Position numbers and translations under genes: made by a program. The notes beneath the pieces are model-generated. The model made no database searches, was not told the origin of the DNA, and saw only the letters and a program-made list of their open reading frames with translations. 64,000 nt of DNA from Hyposmocoma kahamanoa (Eukaryota > Arthropoda > Insecta > Lepidoptera > Cosmopterigidae): positions 5,309,655 through 5,373,654 of the forward strand of contig NW_020653713.1 in NCBI RefSeq assembly GCF_003589595.1, written 5' to 3'. Below, piece after piece: positions 1 through 10,084 of the stretch (position 1 is the first letter of the stretch; the number at the start of each line of letters is the position of its first letter).

Positions 1-1420
1 CATGGTAGGAGCTGCCTGATAGAAAGACCTTATCAACTACATTGCTTCCAAAAGTGTACCAGGAACGCCTCGAATCACTGAAACTACTAGTGAAATCTGA
101 AACAAAAAGTGTTTGCCTAACTGTAGATTGTTGGAGTTCAAGAAATCTAGATAGTTACATAGCTATCACAGCTTATTTCCTGGGTCAAAAAGACCTGAAG
201 TCATACTCGGTACTATTGCAATGTGATGAATTTGACAGCAGTCACACAGGGTGCAGAATCGCACAAAACTTAAACATGTAGCCCATGAATGGGAAATATA
301 CGAAAAAGTAAACGTTCTGGTTTCCGATAATGCGTCCAACATGCTATTAGCGGCAAACCGGCTAGGGATTGCTCTTATTTTGACTGTTACGCTCACAAGC
401 AAATCTTGTTGTACAGGACGCCTTGTCTGAAAATAGTATAAAATGCACGATTGACAAAGTGCAAAAAACAGTGGCGCGTTTTAAAAGGAACAGTGTGGCC
501 AAAGAAAAATTGCTAAAATATCAAGCCTTAAATCAAGAAGTAGCGCAATCGTTGACCCTGGTCAAATCAGTACCTACTCGTTGGAATTCTGTATATTTAA
601 TGTTACAACGTTTTTGTCATTTGAAAGATGCTCTTCGGGCAACAATACCAAACTTAAACGTTGATTTACCAGTAATACCCCAAGACGAATGGCAATGTAT
701 AGACCAGTTGTGCATAGTGCTGAAGCCATTTCTTGATGCGACGCAGGAAATGAGTGCGGAGAATTATCTTACGGCAAGTAAAGCTTTGGCTATCACTTCA
801 AGTCTCATAGCTATACGTGAAAAATTAGAGACAAAATGTGATATTTTTGAACCAATTCTATGCGAATTGGTTCAAAAATATCACATTTTGTGATGTGTGT
901 TCAAAAATTACAACAAACTTTAAAGACACGTCTAGGCGACATCGAGGAAAATGTTAATATAGCTGTTTGTACTTTGTTAGATCCTCGGTTTAAAACGCAC
1001 GTGTTTCAACAAGAACGTAATATCGAGAACGCTAAGAGCTTTATTCTCAACGAGATGACGGTGGTTTTAGAAGACCAAGAACAGAGCCTGGAAAACAGCC
1101 TGAGTGTTGGTACCGTAACACCAAGCGAGGTTCTGGAAAATATGTCGATTTAGAGCGATTTCGATTCCGGAATGAAAAGAATCAATAAACCTAAAACCGG
1201 ACGTACTAAAGCCGAAGAAGAGCTATATATGTACCTCGCTGAAAGCAACATTAAGCGTACTGAACGACCATTGTAATGGTGGCGAAGCCACAAGTGCATA
1301 TACCCAACACTATTTTTAATGTTTTCGAAACACTGTTATATTATAGTGAAGTTTTTCCAACGCCGGCTTTATTGTAAACGACCGGCGTACTCGTCTAACT
1401 TCTTCGAAAGTAAACCAAAT
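1..1420 (+). pseudogene. hAT-superfamily transposase relic, 5' end outside the window
   Basis: Fragments in shifting frames read through in the order of a hAT (ZBED-like) transposase. They give a DCWSSRNLDSYIAITAYF block with the first RNase-H-fold acidic residue (about 147-190), a VSDNASNM block with the second (about 320-345), a TRWNSVYLMLQRF block (575-620), LLDPRFK (about 975-1000), and a C-terminal dimerisation segment EELYMYLAESNIKRTERPL followed after a stop by WW (about 1217-1275). At least three frameshifts and several stops are visible, so no active protein is possible. A hAT transposase normally has 550-700 residues; about 450 are represented here and the N-terminal BED finger lies upstream of the window. 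One frameshift is caused by the fold-back at 831-891. An AATAAA at 1437-1442 could be its old poly(A) signal. I could not find the terminal inverted repeats. Confidence 0.85.
831..891. repeat. 28-bp perfect inverted repeat inside the hAT coding sequence
   Basis: Arms 831-858 and 864-891 are exact reverse complements around a 5-base loop. The decamer GTTCAAAAAT occurs at 870-879 and again at 899-908, so 29 bases lie between two copies of a sequence the ancestral transposase has once. Removing them joins ILCELVQK directly to LQQTLKTRL, as the family alignment requires. Confidence 0.9.
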
Positions 1421-2010
1421 AATGTTTTTTAATGCCAATAAATTTCAATTTAAAAGAATGTGTAAAAAATCTGTAAATATCAAGCAAACGAAAAAAAAAG
1501 TAAAAAAGTGAAAAAAAAACAAAAAGAAAACGTGTAAGTATATTTTGTAAATAAATCTAAGAAAGCAACCTATCAATGAACTTTTAAATACGCCTTTAAC
1601 TTATTTTTGTAATTTGGTACAGACTTATGTAAATTAAAATAGACCATTTACAGACAGTCCTAAGCCTGTTAAATTATGAAGGGAAGCTCATTGGTTTATC
1701 TTCTATAATACTTATTTTTATGTAATAGTTACAAAACAAATGAAGTCGGTCGTAAGTAAATATAAAAAACTGTAGACTATTCTATAGACAGACCATAAAT
1801 ATACAAGTTGGCACGCGTCAACTATTTCACGTTTCTTTCCATTCGTTACATTATCACACGACCTTGAGTTGTTAAAAATTATACTTTTAACACTTTAAAT
1901 AGCGCGCTTATAAAAATTTAGCATTTAGCACGTTATGCGAATATAGCAGTTCATCTCATCTTTACTTAAAAATGATATCAAATAGTAGACGTGTTTATTG
2001 TTGTTTGAAT
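1421..2010. other. AT-rich stretch with no gene seen
   Basis: Probably hAT 3' flank or untranslated sequence. It contains A-rich runs at about 1490-1535. No convincing coding frame or repeat was recognised. Confidence 0.5.
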
Positions 2011-2160
2011 AAGGGTGCTGATGAAATTACAGGGTACAAGGGGCTTTTTAACTTATGTGTCAGAGTGACGGGTGCTCTGAACGACAATTGCCATGGACAG
2101 GCGTGTCACTTACCATCGCACAACTTGTTCGTGCCGTCACTTTGCATCATATAAAAATAT
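2011..2160 (+). repeat. Repeat A, 5'-truncated copy
   Basis: Matches the second half of the ~300-bp dispersed repeat A: the GGTGCTGRTGAAATTACAGG block, the GACGGG block, the CAGGCGTGTCRCTTACCA block, and the end GTCACTTTGCATCATATAAAA. Plus orientation is defined here as ending in the A-rich tail. Short open frames here are incidental. Confidence 0.75.
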
Positions 2161-2246
2161 TGTTAGATAAAATATCGTACCTGCCTTTTCTGACTGTCTT
2201 ACAATTAGCGACTTGCGTTAGAAAAATTTTTCAATGCAATATCTTT

Positions 2247-2310
2247 TTAACCGACTTCAAAAAAAAGGAGGAGGTTCTCGATTCGACTGTATTTTTATAA
2301 CCGACCCTTT
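2247..2310 (+). repeat. Repeat B terminus (AACCGACTTCAAAA type)
   Basis: Begins AACCGACTTCAAAA and continues GGAGGAGGTTCTCGATTC, matching the left end of the better copy at 55939. Only the first 60 or so bases are present. Confidence 0.7.
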
Positions 2311-2344
2311 AAAACCGAAATGCAGCATTATAATTATAATAATA

Positions 2345-2415
2345 CTAACATTACTGCTTGGCGGCAGAAATAAAAAAGGTGGCAGTTTTTATTTCTTGAG
2401 GTGCTACTGCTACTA
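2345..2415 (-). repeat. Repeat A fragment, 5' part only
   Basis: Carries ACATTACTGCTTGGCGGCAG, then AAGGTGGCAGT, then GCTACTGCTAC. This is the reverse complement of the first ~90 bases of repeat A with an altered centre. Confidence 0.65.
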
Positions 2416-3045
2416 AAATAAAGTATCTGAAAGATCTCGAAACATTGTGGGTTGCTATGTAGGAGCTTTTTCGACGTCTAAAAAACCCATTATAATGATC
2501 TGTAACAAATACCAAAAGAAATCCGTAAGGTACGCTGACTTGGTCTGTGGCTCAATTGTTTAAGGACACCGAGCTTCTGGCGCTAATTGATTTTAGATAT
2601 TCCATTCGCTCCGTGCATATGTGCGTATGGTATACGGTTTTAAAGCCGTATGTAAGCCCAAGCGACACAACCAAAAACGACACGTCTGACAGCCGAAGCA
2701 GGACTACAGCGGACAGGAGGGAAGCGTGGCAGCTCTAGCTAGTAAGGGCGAATCGCGTGCGAATTTAGGTATTTCTTTATTATTTGTTTCTTCTTTTAAA
2801 AATGTACGGAGTATACGTTATAGCAAAAATGTAGTTTTGTTATTATTCAAAAACTGATGACCTTCGGTGATGTATTTACGCCGTACTAAGGGTTTTTTAT
2901 TTTATTTTCTATCGATGAAACTACAAGTAATCGTGTTTCTAAAGAGTATGATATATAGAGTGAATCCTTAAATATCTTATGCATTAATTTCATAGCTAAA
3001 GCTTTAGTAATAACGATACATCAAGTGATTAAATGAACACAATTA
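2416..3045. other. No gene recognised
   Basis: Includes a 63-codon open frame at 2547-2738 with no recognisable domain. Nothing else is supportable. Confidence 0.4.
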
Positions 3046-3057
3046 TTTCGCAATTAC

Positions 3058-3130
3058 GTATCGCTGCGTCGGCGCAGTCTTATGACACCGACATGGCAAC
3101 AGAGACTGGTTCGAACTCCGTCAGAGGGAA
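3058..3130 (+). repeat. tRNA-like segment, probable SINE head or tRNA relic
   Basis: A Pol III box-A-like GGCGCAGTCTTATGAC is followed about 35 bases on by a box-B-like GGTTCGAACTCC. The flanks do not form a good acceptor stem, so a functional tRNA gene is unlikely. Confidence 0.35.
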
Positions 3131-3139
3131 GGACTTTTT

Positions 3140-5540
3140 CTTTGTGTTCGATCTTTGTATCAATAATAACAAACTAAAGGAGTATTATCACAAAAAAATA
3201 TAATAAAATAATGGTTGTAACACCACTATTATAATCAATTAACAAATATTACAATTCGTTATAAATTGTGACATCTTCTTAATTAAACTTGTCCGATCAA
3301 CTTGATATTTGATACAGGTATTTATTTGGATGCGGCAACCAGGACTACTCAACTCGAGAGGAGTTATTCATAGCAGATTGCCACAGTTGACAGAGAAGTT
3401 GACATGTATGTTGTGACTATTTGGAATTACACTATTTTAAACTAACGGTTATAACACCATTACGATATTCAATTAATAAATATAGCAAATAAAGAATATG
3501 TCACAGTTAATGATTTTAAAAGTATTTATATTTCTTTTTTTGTGAGTTTTCAAAAATGTTGTTCTTGTTTTTCTAAAATGTTTGTGTCACTTTCGATATT
3601 AATATTATTAGTTTTATTATTGAATACAAAACAAATGTTTTGTCCTAATATTAATGTAATAACGTAGGTACGTTTTTGTTACAATGCCCAAATCAATCGT
3701 CGACTGTATCTTGTTAAGCCAAAAAAATCCACTCGACACTCGAAGGCGGGTCGCTTTTTCGCACAATACGAAGCAATCAAAGAAATTACACAAAACACTT
3801 ATTCCGGCACATCACACAAGAAACGTCCAACTCTCAATCAAGCCCCCACCAATCGTGATACCAGTGATGTCTGTTTAAATTATCGATGGAACACAATTTT
3901 AAAATATTTTTCTTTTTTGTATTTCTATGTTTTCTCTTTGCATTGAAAAGTCCTGTCGCCGTCGTCCTCTGCATTTCTATTCTGTTTGAGTGTGCCCATT
4001 TGGTGGATCTTACTGTAACCTACAATTACCATCACCCTCGTCCGGTCTAACACAATCCGCCTGTTCTCAGTCCTCCTCTAGTAGATTCGTTGCTCTTCTG
4101 CGACTTTTTTTCCTATGATTGCTTTAAAAATGTAAAGCACGAATTTGGAATATTCTATTTCGGTATTATTCATCCATATTAATAAGTACAACAAAGAAAA
4201 ACTTGCATACTAATGTTAGTAATTACACCTTATAAATATGCAGGTTTAGGATACACATGAAGTCATGCATTAAACCAAAATTATAGGATTATTAATCAAC
4301 TGTATAAGAAATCTTGCTAAAGAAATTAAATGAGGGAGTCATTTATAAAAGGACCACAATTATAAAGAAAGAAGATTCGACCTTCAATATATCGAAAGAT
4401 TTTCCATGTCGACTAAGAAAATATCGACACTAGCACAATCCTACACCTACTACACTATTTCGAGGTCTAATTTATCCAGGGCGCGACTAATACAAACGGG
4501 CCTCATTGTCATTTGCTAAATTATCGGGAGGGTCGAGGAGGCTCTTAATGCGTCGGTTTGATGGACTACAGCGATGCTGTTAATGAGTATTCGATGGGTT
4601 CGTGTAGTACACTTTTGCAGTAAGTATTGGACTTTTTTGTTCTCTAACTGGAAAATAACAACACCTCAAGTTGGATATTGGAAATATTATATTTGATTTG
4701 GCTATTGTTAAGAAAAGGCGGAGGTTCTTATTGGAGGCTTTTTTATTAAACAAATCTGGTCGCGTTGTTCATAATAAGTAACATAATCCAACGCGAAAGA
4801 CACTAGGCCATCATCCACCAGATCGCGTCATCTTATTCATAAACAGGGACACGAAAAAAGGAGCCTGACTGGCATGAGTAGAAACCCATGCCAGTCGGAA
4901 TCCTTCAAGAATCTCAGCATGCTCCTGAGTTTACTGAACACTTCGGGGAGCGACTTCGGGACTGGAAGGTACGTCGCCTTGTAGTAGAATAGACTTTCAT
5001 CTATGTTGTCTATACAGTAACTTCAATTACACGTAGTTAATTTTAAATGGGGTTTCTACAGATAGCAACATACAAGTACGACCCTACTTCAGCTGTTTAT
5101 CATACATGTTATATCAAGCAATCTTGGCAAACAAGAAAAATAAAATACGGAAACAGAAATAGCCGAGCGTAGTATCTGGAGCTCGTAAGACATCAGCAAA
5201 ATGAAATTAATTAAATTAAGACCCGTAATCTATAAGTCTTATATTAAATGCGTGAAGGTTGAAATGTCACTCACTCACTTCGAGTGTTTATTCATCACTC
5301 ATTTCGTGTATTATTACTTCGAGTGTTCAAGCTCTGCGTCGAAGTGTGCACATACAGCACACAGTCACACCAAACATACAGGGAATCCGCGGAATTATAT
5401 ACAATTTGAAGTTACCATACCTAATTCTAACGGTTTTTAAATGGGTATATTTATACAATTAGGTATAGTACATACTTGATTATTAGAAGGTTCAGGCACC
5501 CGATAGATTCCGTGGTCGCTGTGTGCTTTACATGTGAGCA
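3140..5540. other. Long AT-rich stretch without a recognised gene
   Basis: Two loosely matching ~45-base direct repeats (about 3209-3253 and 3439-3483, both reading GGTTRTAACACCA) flank ~190 bases. A 10-bp hairpin lies at 4867-4896 (GACTGGCATG against its complement). The open frames at 3684-3878 and 5201-5462 have no recognisable domain. Confidence 0.4.
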
Positions 5541-5546
5541 CACTAA

Positions 5547-5711
5547 GGGTCGTATTCTAGAACTCTACTCAATGCTCAAGTCAGGATTTGAGTATGGTTT
5601 AAAGCACTCGAAATCATACTCAAGTCCCTTCCATTAGGGTCGTATTTGCAGTGCTTGAAATCATACTCAGATCCTGACTTGAGCATTGAGTAGAATTCTG
5701 GAATACAGCCC
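5547..5711. mobile_element. Harbinger-type MITE, 165 bp, TAA target duplication
   Basis: Terminal inverted repeats of about 60 bp begin GGGTCGTATTCTAGAACTCT on the left. On the right they appear as the complement of GGGCTGTATTCCAGAATTCT. The direct repeat TAA sits immediately outside both ends (5544-5546 and 5712-5714). TWA target duplications are characteristic of PIF/Harbinger elements. There is no coding capacity. A second internal GGGTCGTATTTGCAG at about 5636 suggests an internal rearrangement of a terminus. Confidence 0.8.
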
Positions 5712-5739
5712 TAAGCCTAAGTCAGCGTCTTGCCAACGT

Positions 5740-6000
5740 ACCTACAGAGTCGATCAGCAAAGCTGCACAAGCCAAATTCGCACCGCGTAGAGACGGACCG
5801 TACGTTATAATTAATGAACACGGACCTACGAAGTAGCGTATCCAGACAAACCTGACGTACCCATTGGAGTTTATCACTCAAGTGCTCTAAAGATATATCA
5901 TGGAGAACAATCCACACTGCCGGTACAACCTTTGAGACGCAGAGGACGTCCGAAGAAAACACGTCTGCGCGGCCGCGGCGCAAGGCCAGCCTGGCGTTAA
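5740..6000 (+). pseudogene. C-terminal pol (integrase tail) relic of a Gypsy-type LTR retrotransposon
   Basis: Plus-strand frames give KFAPRRDGPYVIINEHGP, then after frameshifts DVPIG-like and VYHSSAL-like pieces, then a basic, proline-rich stretch with PLRRRGRPRK. This is the usual order at the C-terminus of Gypsy-type integrases, where a chromodomain-like fold precedes a basic tail. Several stops and frameshifts interrupt it. The rest of pol, gag and any LTRs are not present in recognisable form. The assignment is by motif only; a Pao-type origin is less likely but possible. Confidence 0.55.
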
Positions 6001-6189
6001 TGATCGACTGCTGGTGGTCTGCTCCCGTTCTTTTGGTTTAGTCGAGTATTACTTCATTCATTCATCTCAGCCTGTTAACACTGTTAACACCCACTGCTGG
6101 GTACAGGCAATAGTGTAGTATTACTGGGTGTAGCATTACTTATTTGTCCAAAATTGTTTCGGACAGATGTTAACGGGAGTAGACACTCT

Positions 6190-6335
6190 AAATAGTGACG
6201 AACGTCGGGTATACGCCGCGCTGGCGTTGCGTCGCCGCCACACGGACGTCATATCGACGCTGTGCTTGCTTTGGCTCGACGCTGACGCTCGAAAGATGGT
6301 AGTGTGGGGTCTCTATAACTCAAAGCGTGAGCACC
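6190..6335 (+). repeat. GC-rich repeat, half of the fold-back family also at 18095-18345
   Basis: Shares CTGGCGTTGCGTC, TCGACGCTGTGC and the end GACGCTGACGCTCGAAAGA followed by GTAGTGTG with the copy near 18.3 kb. Only the right half is present. Confidence 0.55.
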
Positions 6336-6504
6336 AAGCTATATAATCATCGACATCTTGGATGACCATCTTATAAACTCTTGAACCATGGCCCGGCGCT
6401 GCGTGACGTTTATTAATAAGCGGAAATTTGTACAACTCTCACATTATGCGTAATGAATAATTTATCGTTGATGTGCACTCAAGTAGCACTTGAGATGGAT
6501 TACC

Positions 6505-6710
6505 GAACATGGAAATTATCAGAAGTTTAGTGTCGCCATCTCTGAGCTCCCGGTTTCGATCCCCGGCCGAGTCAATGTAAAAAACTAACTTTTCAATATT
6601 GTCTCGGGTATGGTTGTTTGTGGTACTGTGTCGCTGTTTCCGATTACCATTATGCAAGTGCTTTATTATTTTGGGATTAGAGCAACGTGTGTGTTTTTTT
6701 CTAATATTTA
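6505..6710 (+). mobile_element. tRNA-derived SINE copy
   Basis: Shows a tRNA-like head with box B (GGTTTCGATCCCCGG at about 6551), then the family body: GTCAATGTAAAAAACTAAC, then GTTTGTGGTACTGT, then TTTCCGATTACCAT, then ATTTTGGGATTAGAGCAACG. It aligns along its whole length with the copies at 33985 and 35890. It resembles SINEs reported from nymphalid butterflies (Metulj); that name is from memory and unchecked. Confidence 0.75.
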
Positions 6711-7490
6711 TTTGTTATTTACACTTAGTCGTGCTCAATTAAATTCGTAATTCGATGACAAATTAATACAAAACCATGACAAATATATTTACAACTATAG
6801 CTGAAGCAAGTTTAACGAGAATTCTGTGAAAAGTAATGTCTGAAAGAGAAATAGAAATGTTCATTAAAATCCGAGACTGAAAAATAAAGCTCACGATACA
6901 CGTTCCAACTGTACCCGTGTACAACTTTTTGGTGCAAAACTCTTGAGTAAAGACCTGTGCACATATCCTGAGTTGGCGACATACTAGGAGTAATATATCT
7001 TTTGTACATAATTATGTATATTGCGTGTCACTGTTTTTGAAACTCTTATTAAATACAATTTTAAATTAAAAAAAAATTACACGTAACTGTAGTCACTACC
7101 AAGAATGTCAAAATTTAAATAAAAATGTTTTAATTTATCTTTTTCTGCAGGAATGCTGCTTGCGTCGCGTTATAAATGTGAAAATGTCATATTTTTGGTT
7201 ACGTTGTCAAAATTGGTGTCAAAGGTGTCCAAAAAGTCAACGTAAAGCGGGCACCGGGCGAGAGACCAGGTTATATAAAATAAAATACATAATCCATGTC
7301 AATTAGTTAGGTGGCATTAGGCATATAAATTTGAGATCTTTATGTACTCTAAAATTTTAAAATTTTGCAATGCGTTTTTCGTGTAATCATAAATAACCAT
7401 ACTATATATCGCAGTCACAAATCAAACAATGAATATTTAGTAAAAAAAAAGTTTCATGGAGTTTTGGTTTAAAAAAAATTTAGCTATCTT
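6711..7490. other. AT-rich, no gene recognised
   Basis: The 65-codon open frame at 6812-7009 (minus) shows no domain and low-complexity neighbours. Confidence 0.4.
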
Positions 7491-7496
7491 TAACAC

Positions 7497-7640
7497 TACA
7501 TATCGAGTTTTTAGGTTTTCGCGATTGTTACACATAGGAAATGAAACTATTTTTCCAGATTTAAATCGCGTATATTTGTTTTTTCAAACAAACCAACGTT
7601 TCGGGTCCTTTACAGGTCCCATGGTCACGGTTGACTGAGG
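7497..7640 (-). repeat. PLE copy A 3' terminus with stem-loop
   Basis: The plus strand reads GGTTTTCGCGATTGTTACAC, a GAAATGAAACTATTTTTCC block, and a TTTAAATCGCGTATATTTG block. Near 7598-7620, the minus strand holds a 6-bp stem with 6-base loop followed by GAAAC and preceded by TGACCAT. Confidence 0.75.
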
Positions 7641-7869
7641 TGGTACAGTCTTCAACCAGTTATGTTTAATATTGATGCAAACCAACCTATTTTTTCATTA
7701 TAATTACAATAGTTATTAATTAAATACCTTATTTTTAATTTTACAAAGAAAACATTCCAATTGACGCTACATTAAAGTTTTACAAATTATTTTATTCAAT
7801 GAATTTTTATTAAGTTCAATTTATTATAGAAATTAGAATACTCTAAAACATATTAATTAGTACTGCAGT

Positions 7870-8345
7870 CTTATGTCTGTTTGGGATTTTTCATTAGAGG
7901 AAATACTGGATCCCAAACCGGTGGCACGGAGAAATATCTTCCCTGTTGAAATTGGGATGTTTTTTAATTTCAATGGCCTCTCGCAGCATCCTGGGTAGAT
8001 AACGGACTTCTTTTGCAAGGACCTGGGGTTTGTCAAACTTCATTGAATGTGTAGGTTTACCCATGACATGCTCGCAGACTGCAGTCTTGTTTACGTGACG
8101 GTGTTTGACATCAGCTATATGTTAATTGACGCGGGTACAAATACTTCACTTTGTTTGTCCAATATAAGAGAGACCGTACTCACAGTCAAGCTTGTAAACT
8201 CCTGCATCCTGTACGGGGATGTTACATTTCACGGGTCTCAGGAACTGAGAAATCTTCCTCAGGGGTTGAAATAGGTCTTGATAGATGCACGCCTGAGGAC
8301 TCTTCCGATCTTGTCAGTAACACCTCTCACGTAAGGTAAGATGGC
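7870..8345 (-). pseudogene. PLE copy A GIY-YIG endonuclease domain
   Basis: Downstream of the RT connection (RGVTDKIGRVLRRASIKTYF), minus-strand frames give GVYKLDCEYGLSYIGQTK (the GIY...YIG motif), then HIADVKH, VNKTAVCEHVMGKPTHS, FDKPQVLAKEVRYLPRMLRE and IEIKKHPNFNRED. The endonuclease nicks target DNA for retrotransposition. Stops follow YIGQTK. Confidence 0.8.
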
Positions 8346-8460
8346 AGGTCTTCGCTCGACTGTTGGTGGTTTCACACGGGGCCTGCGGCACTGGCGTGGA
8401 ATCTTCAACTTATTCACATGTAGGACTTGCTTTATATGCTGAAGTTCCCCGGCCAGATGA

Positions 8461-9255
8461 TTACTGTCGCAGACACCATGTGCTCTCTAAAACAAAGATT
8501 TGCCCACGGTAGCTAACTGGCAAGGTGTTATTAGGATTTCTTTTAATTAAAACGTCTAAGAAAGCTAAAGTACCACAATTCTCTTGTTCCATAGTAAATT
8601 GGATCTTAGTACTAAAAGAATTAAGATGGTCCAAGAAAGAAGGTATGCTATCTTTAGGTAATATTGTGAAAATATCATCAACGTACCGTTTGAAAATCTT
8701 CGGCCTAGCTGAGGCCATGGATAACAACGGAGATATCGGGGAGCCCATCGTTATACCGTCAATTTGTAGGTAGAATTCATTATTCCACAATAAATAGCCC
8801 GATGTTAGGCAGTGTTCTAATAATTCTGCATATTCAATGGACATATTATGTTCCCTTACCTTTCTAAGTACAATTTCAATGCAGTCTTTTACTGGTAGGT
8901 TGGTAAACAGCGACTGAACATCAAAACTGACCATGGTGTCATCATTAGTTAACCGTAGATCTTAGATTCCACTGATGAAATGGTATGAATCCTTCACATG
9001 TGTAGAAGTGTTCCCTCTCAATGGTGACAGTACCTTTGCCATGTGTTGAGCCAGTTTGTAGGTTGGTGTGTCAATCTGGCTAACTATGTGACGGAGTGGG
9101 GTGTCAGCCTTATGTATTTTTAGTAACCCATACAGTTTTGGAGGCTTTACGCAGCAGGGTACAAACTCATTTACATCAAGTTTCAGCGTATCGGAGTGCT
9201 TAGATATTAACTTAGTTGTTGTTTTTAATATCTTGGTGGTAGGGTCTTTCTTCAC
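8461..9255 (-). pseudogene. PLE copy A reverse transcriptase
   Basis: The N-terminal RT piece (9255-8962) has PPKLYGLLKIHKADTPLRHI and VSQIDTPTYKLAQHM. After a stop near 8960, the core (8934-8461) has MVSFDVQSLFTNLPV (motif A), GITMGSPISPL (motif B), RYVDDIFTI (motif C, both catalytic aspartates intact) and TLAFLDVLI. These motifs are diagnostic of PLE RTs, the sister group of telomerase. The core is uninterrupted for 157 codons, so this copy is not very old. The ORF is broken on both sides. Confidence 0.85.
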
Positions 9256-9263
9256 CAGGACGA

Positions 9264-10075
9264 CTACTGAATTAGTAGATCTTCGCGGAAGGTCTTCAGC
9301 GCGTTATATTCATCTCGAGTAAGATTCGGTCTGGGCTGTTTATTTGAACGCAATATTGACGAAACGTCTTGGCGTATTGCCTCCAAATCTTCCTTTCTCG
9401 TGTAGTTTTTAAATAGATAATCCGCAACGTTACGAATAATTTCTTCGTATGGAACACAACGAGGAGCCACTGCGTAATTCAAACCCTTTTGCGAAACTGA
9501 ATAAGCAGATTGATCAAATGTTTTGTTCGATAAGTTTATTACAGATTGAGTTTGTGTTTGATCATTTGACAGTGACGTTGACGTTTCATTACTTGTGCAC
9601 TTTAGTTTAAATTTATTAAATTTTTCAACGTGTGTTTTTTGGGATTGTTGAAATTTGAATGCCGATCGTTTATTTGTAATTTCAATGCATTCATTAAAAT
9701 CAGATCTGCTTAACTTTACCTCCAATTCTTTCGATAATTCCGTAATCTAATTATCAAACTTTTGAATTGAATAGCGATTATTGTGGATTGGTTTGCAAAA
9801 TAATTTCTTACTGGCTTGGCGGAGTATGCGATCACTACCGTAGATGTCTCTTCGCGGATTATTTTAATGCAACATGCATTAAAATAACTGGAACTATGTT
9901 ATTGTCGCGGCACTTTTTGAGAAAAGTCAATGCAGTTAGGGCGCGCTCACGTTTGTCCTTAAGGTCTTCGAACCGCCGGATTTTATTTGCAACGTCCAGT
10001 CCGTATTGTTGTACATATCGAGTTCTTAGGTTTTCGCGATTGTTACATATAGGAAATGAAACAATTTTTCCGGAT
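9264..10075 (-). pseudogene. PLE copy A, N-terminal part of the polyprotein
   Basis: The first piece (10075 to about 9890) reads QQYGLDVANKIRRFEDLK and then ALTFLKKCRDNNIVPV, the tract that precedes the RT in PLE proteins. A stop lies at a 12-bp palindrome near 9861-9887. The next piece (9725-9264, 153 codons) is open and ends RPNLTRDEYNALKTFREDLL, the conserved segment just before the RT N-terminus. The reading frame then shifts. Confidence 0.75.
9861..9887. repeat. 12-bp palindrome in the PLE N-terminal ORF
   Basis: Arms TATTTTAATGCA and TGCATTAAAATA around the loop ACA. It lies next to the in-frame stop that ends the first ORF piece. Confidence 0.7.
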
Positions 10076-10084
10076 TTGAATCTC

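Noticed and set aside
3058..3130. Functional tRNA gene
   Set aside because: Box A and box B are recognisable but no complete cloverleaf with paired acceptor stem can be drawn.
7598..7632. Canonical hammerhead ribozyme
   Set aside because: The stem followed by GAAAC is there, but the CUGANGA core sequence is absent in all copies seen; reported instead as a candidate structured motif.
8525..8773. 82-codon plus-strand frame, and 9101-9322
   Set aside because: Shadows of the minus-strand PLE reverse transcriptase.
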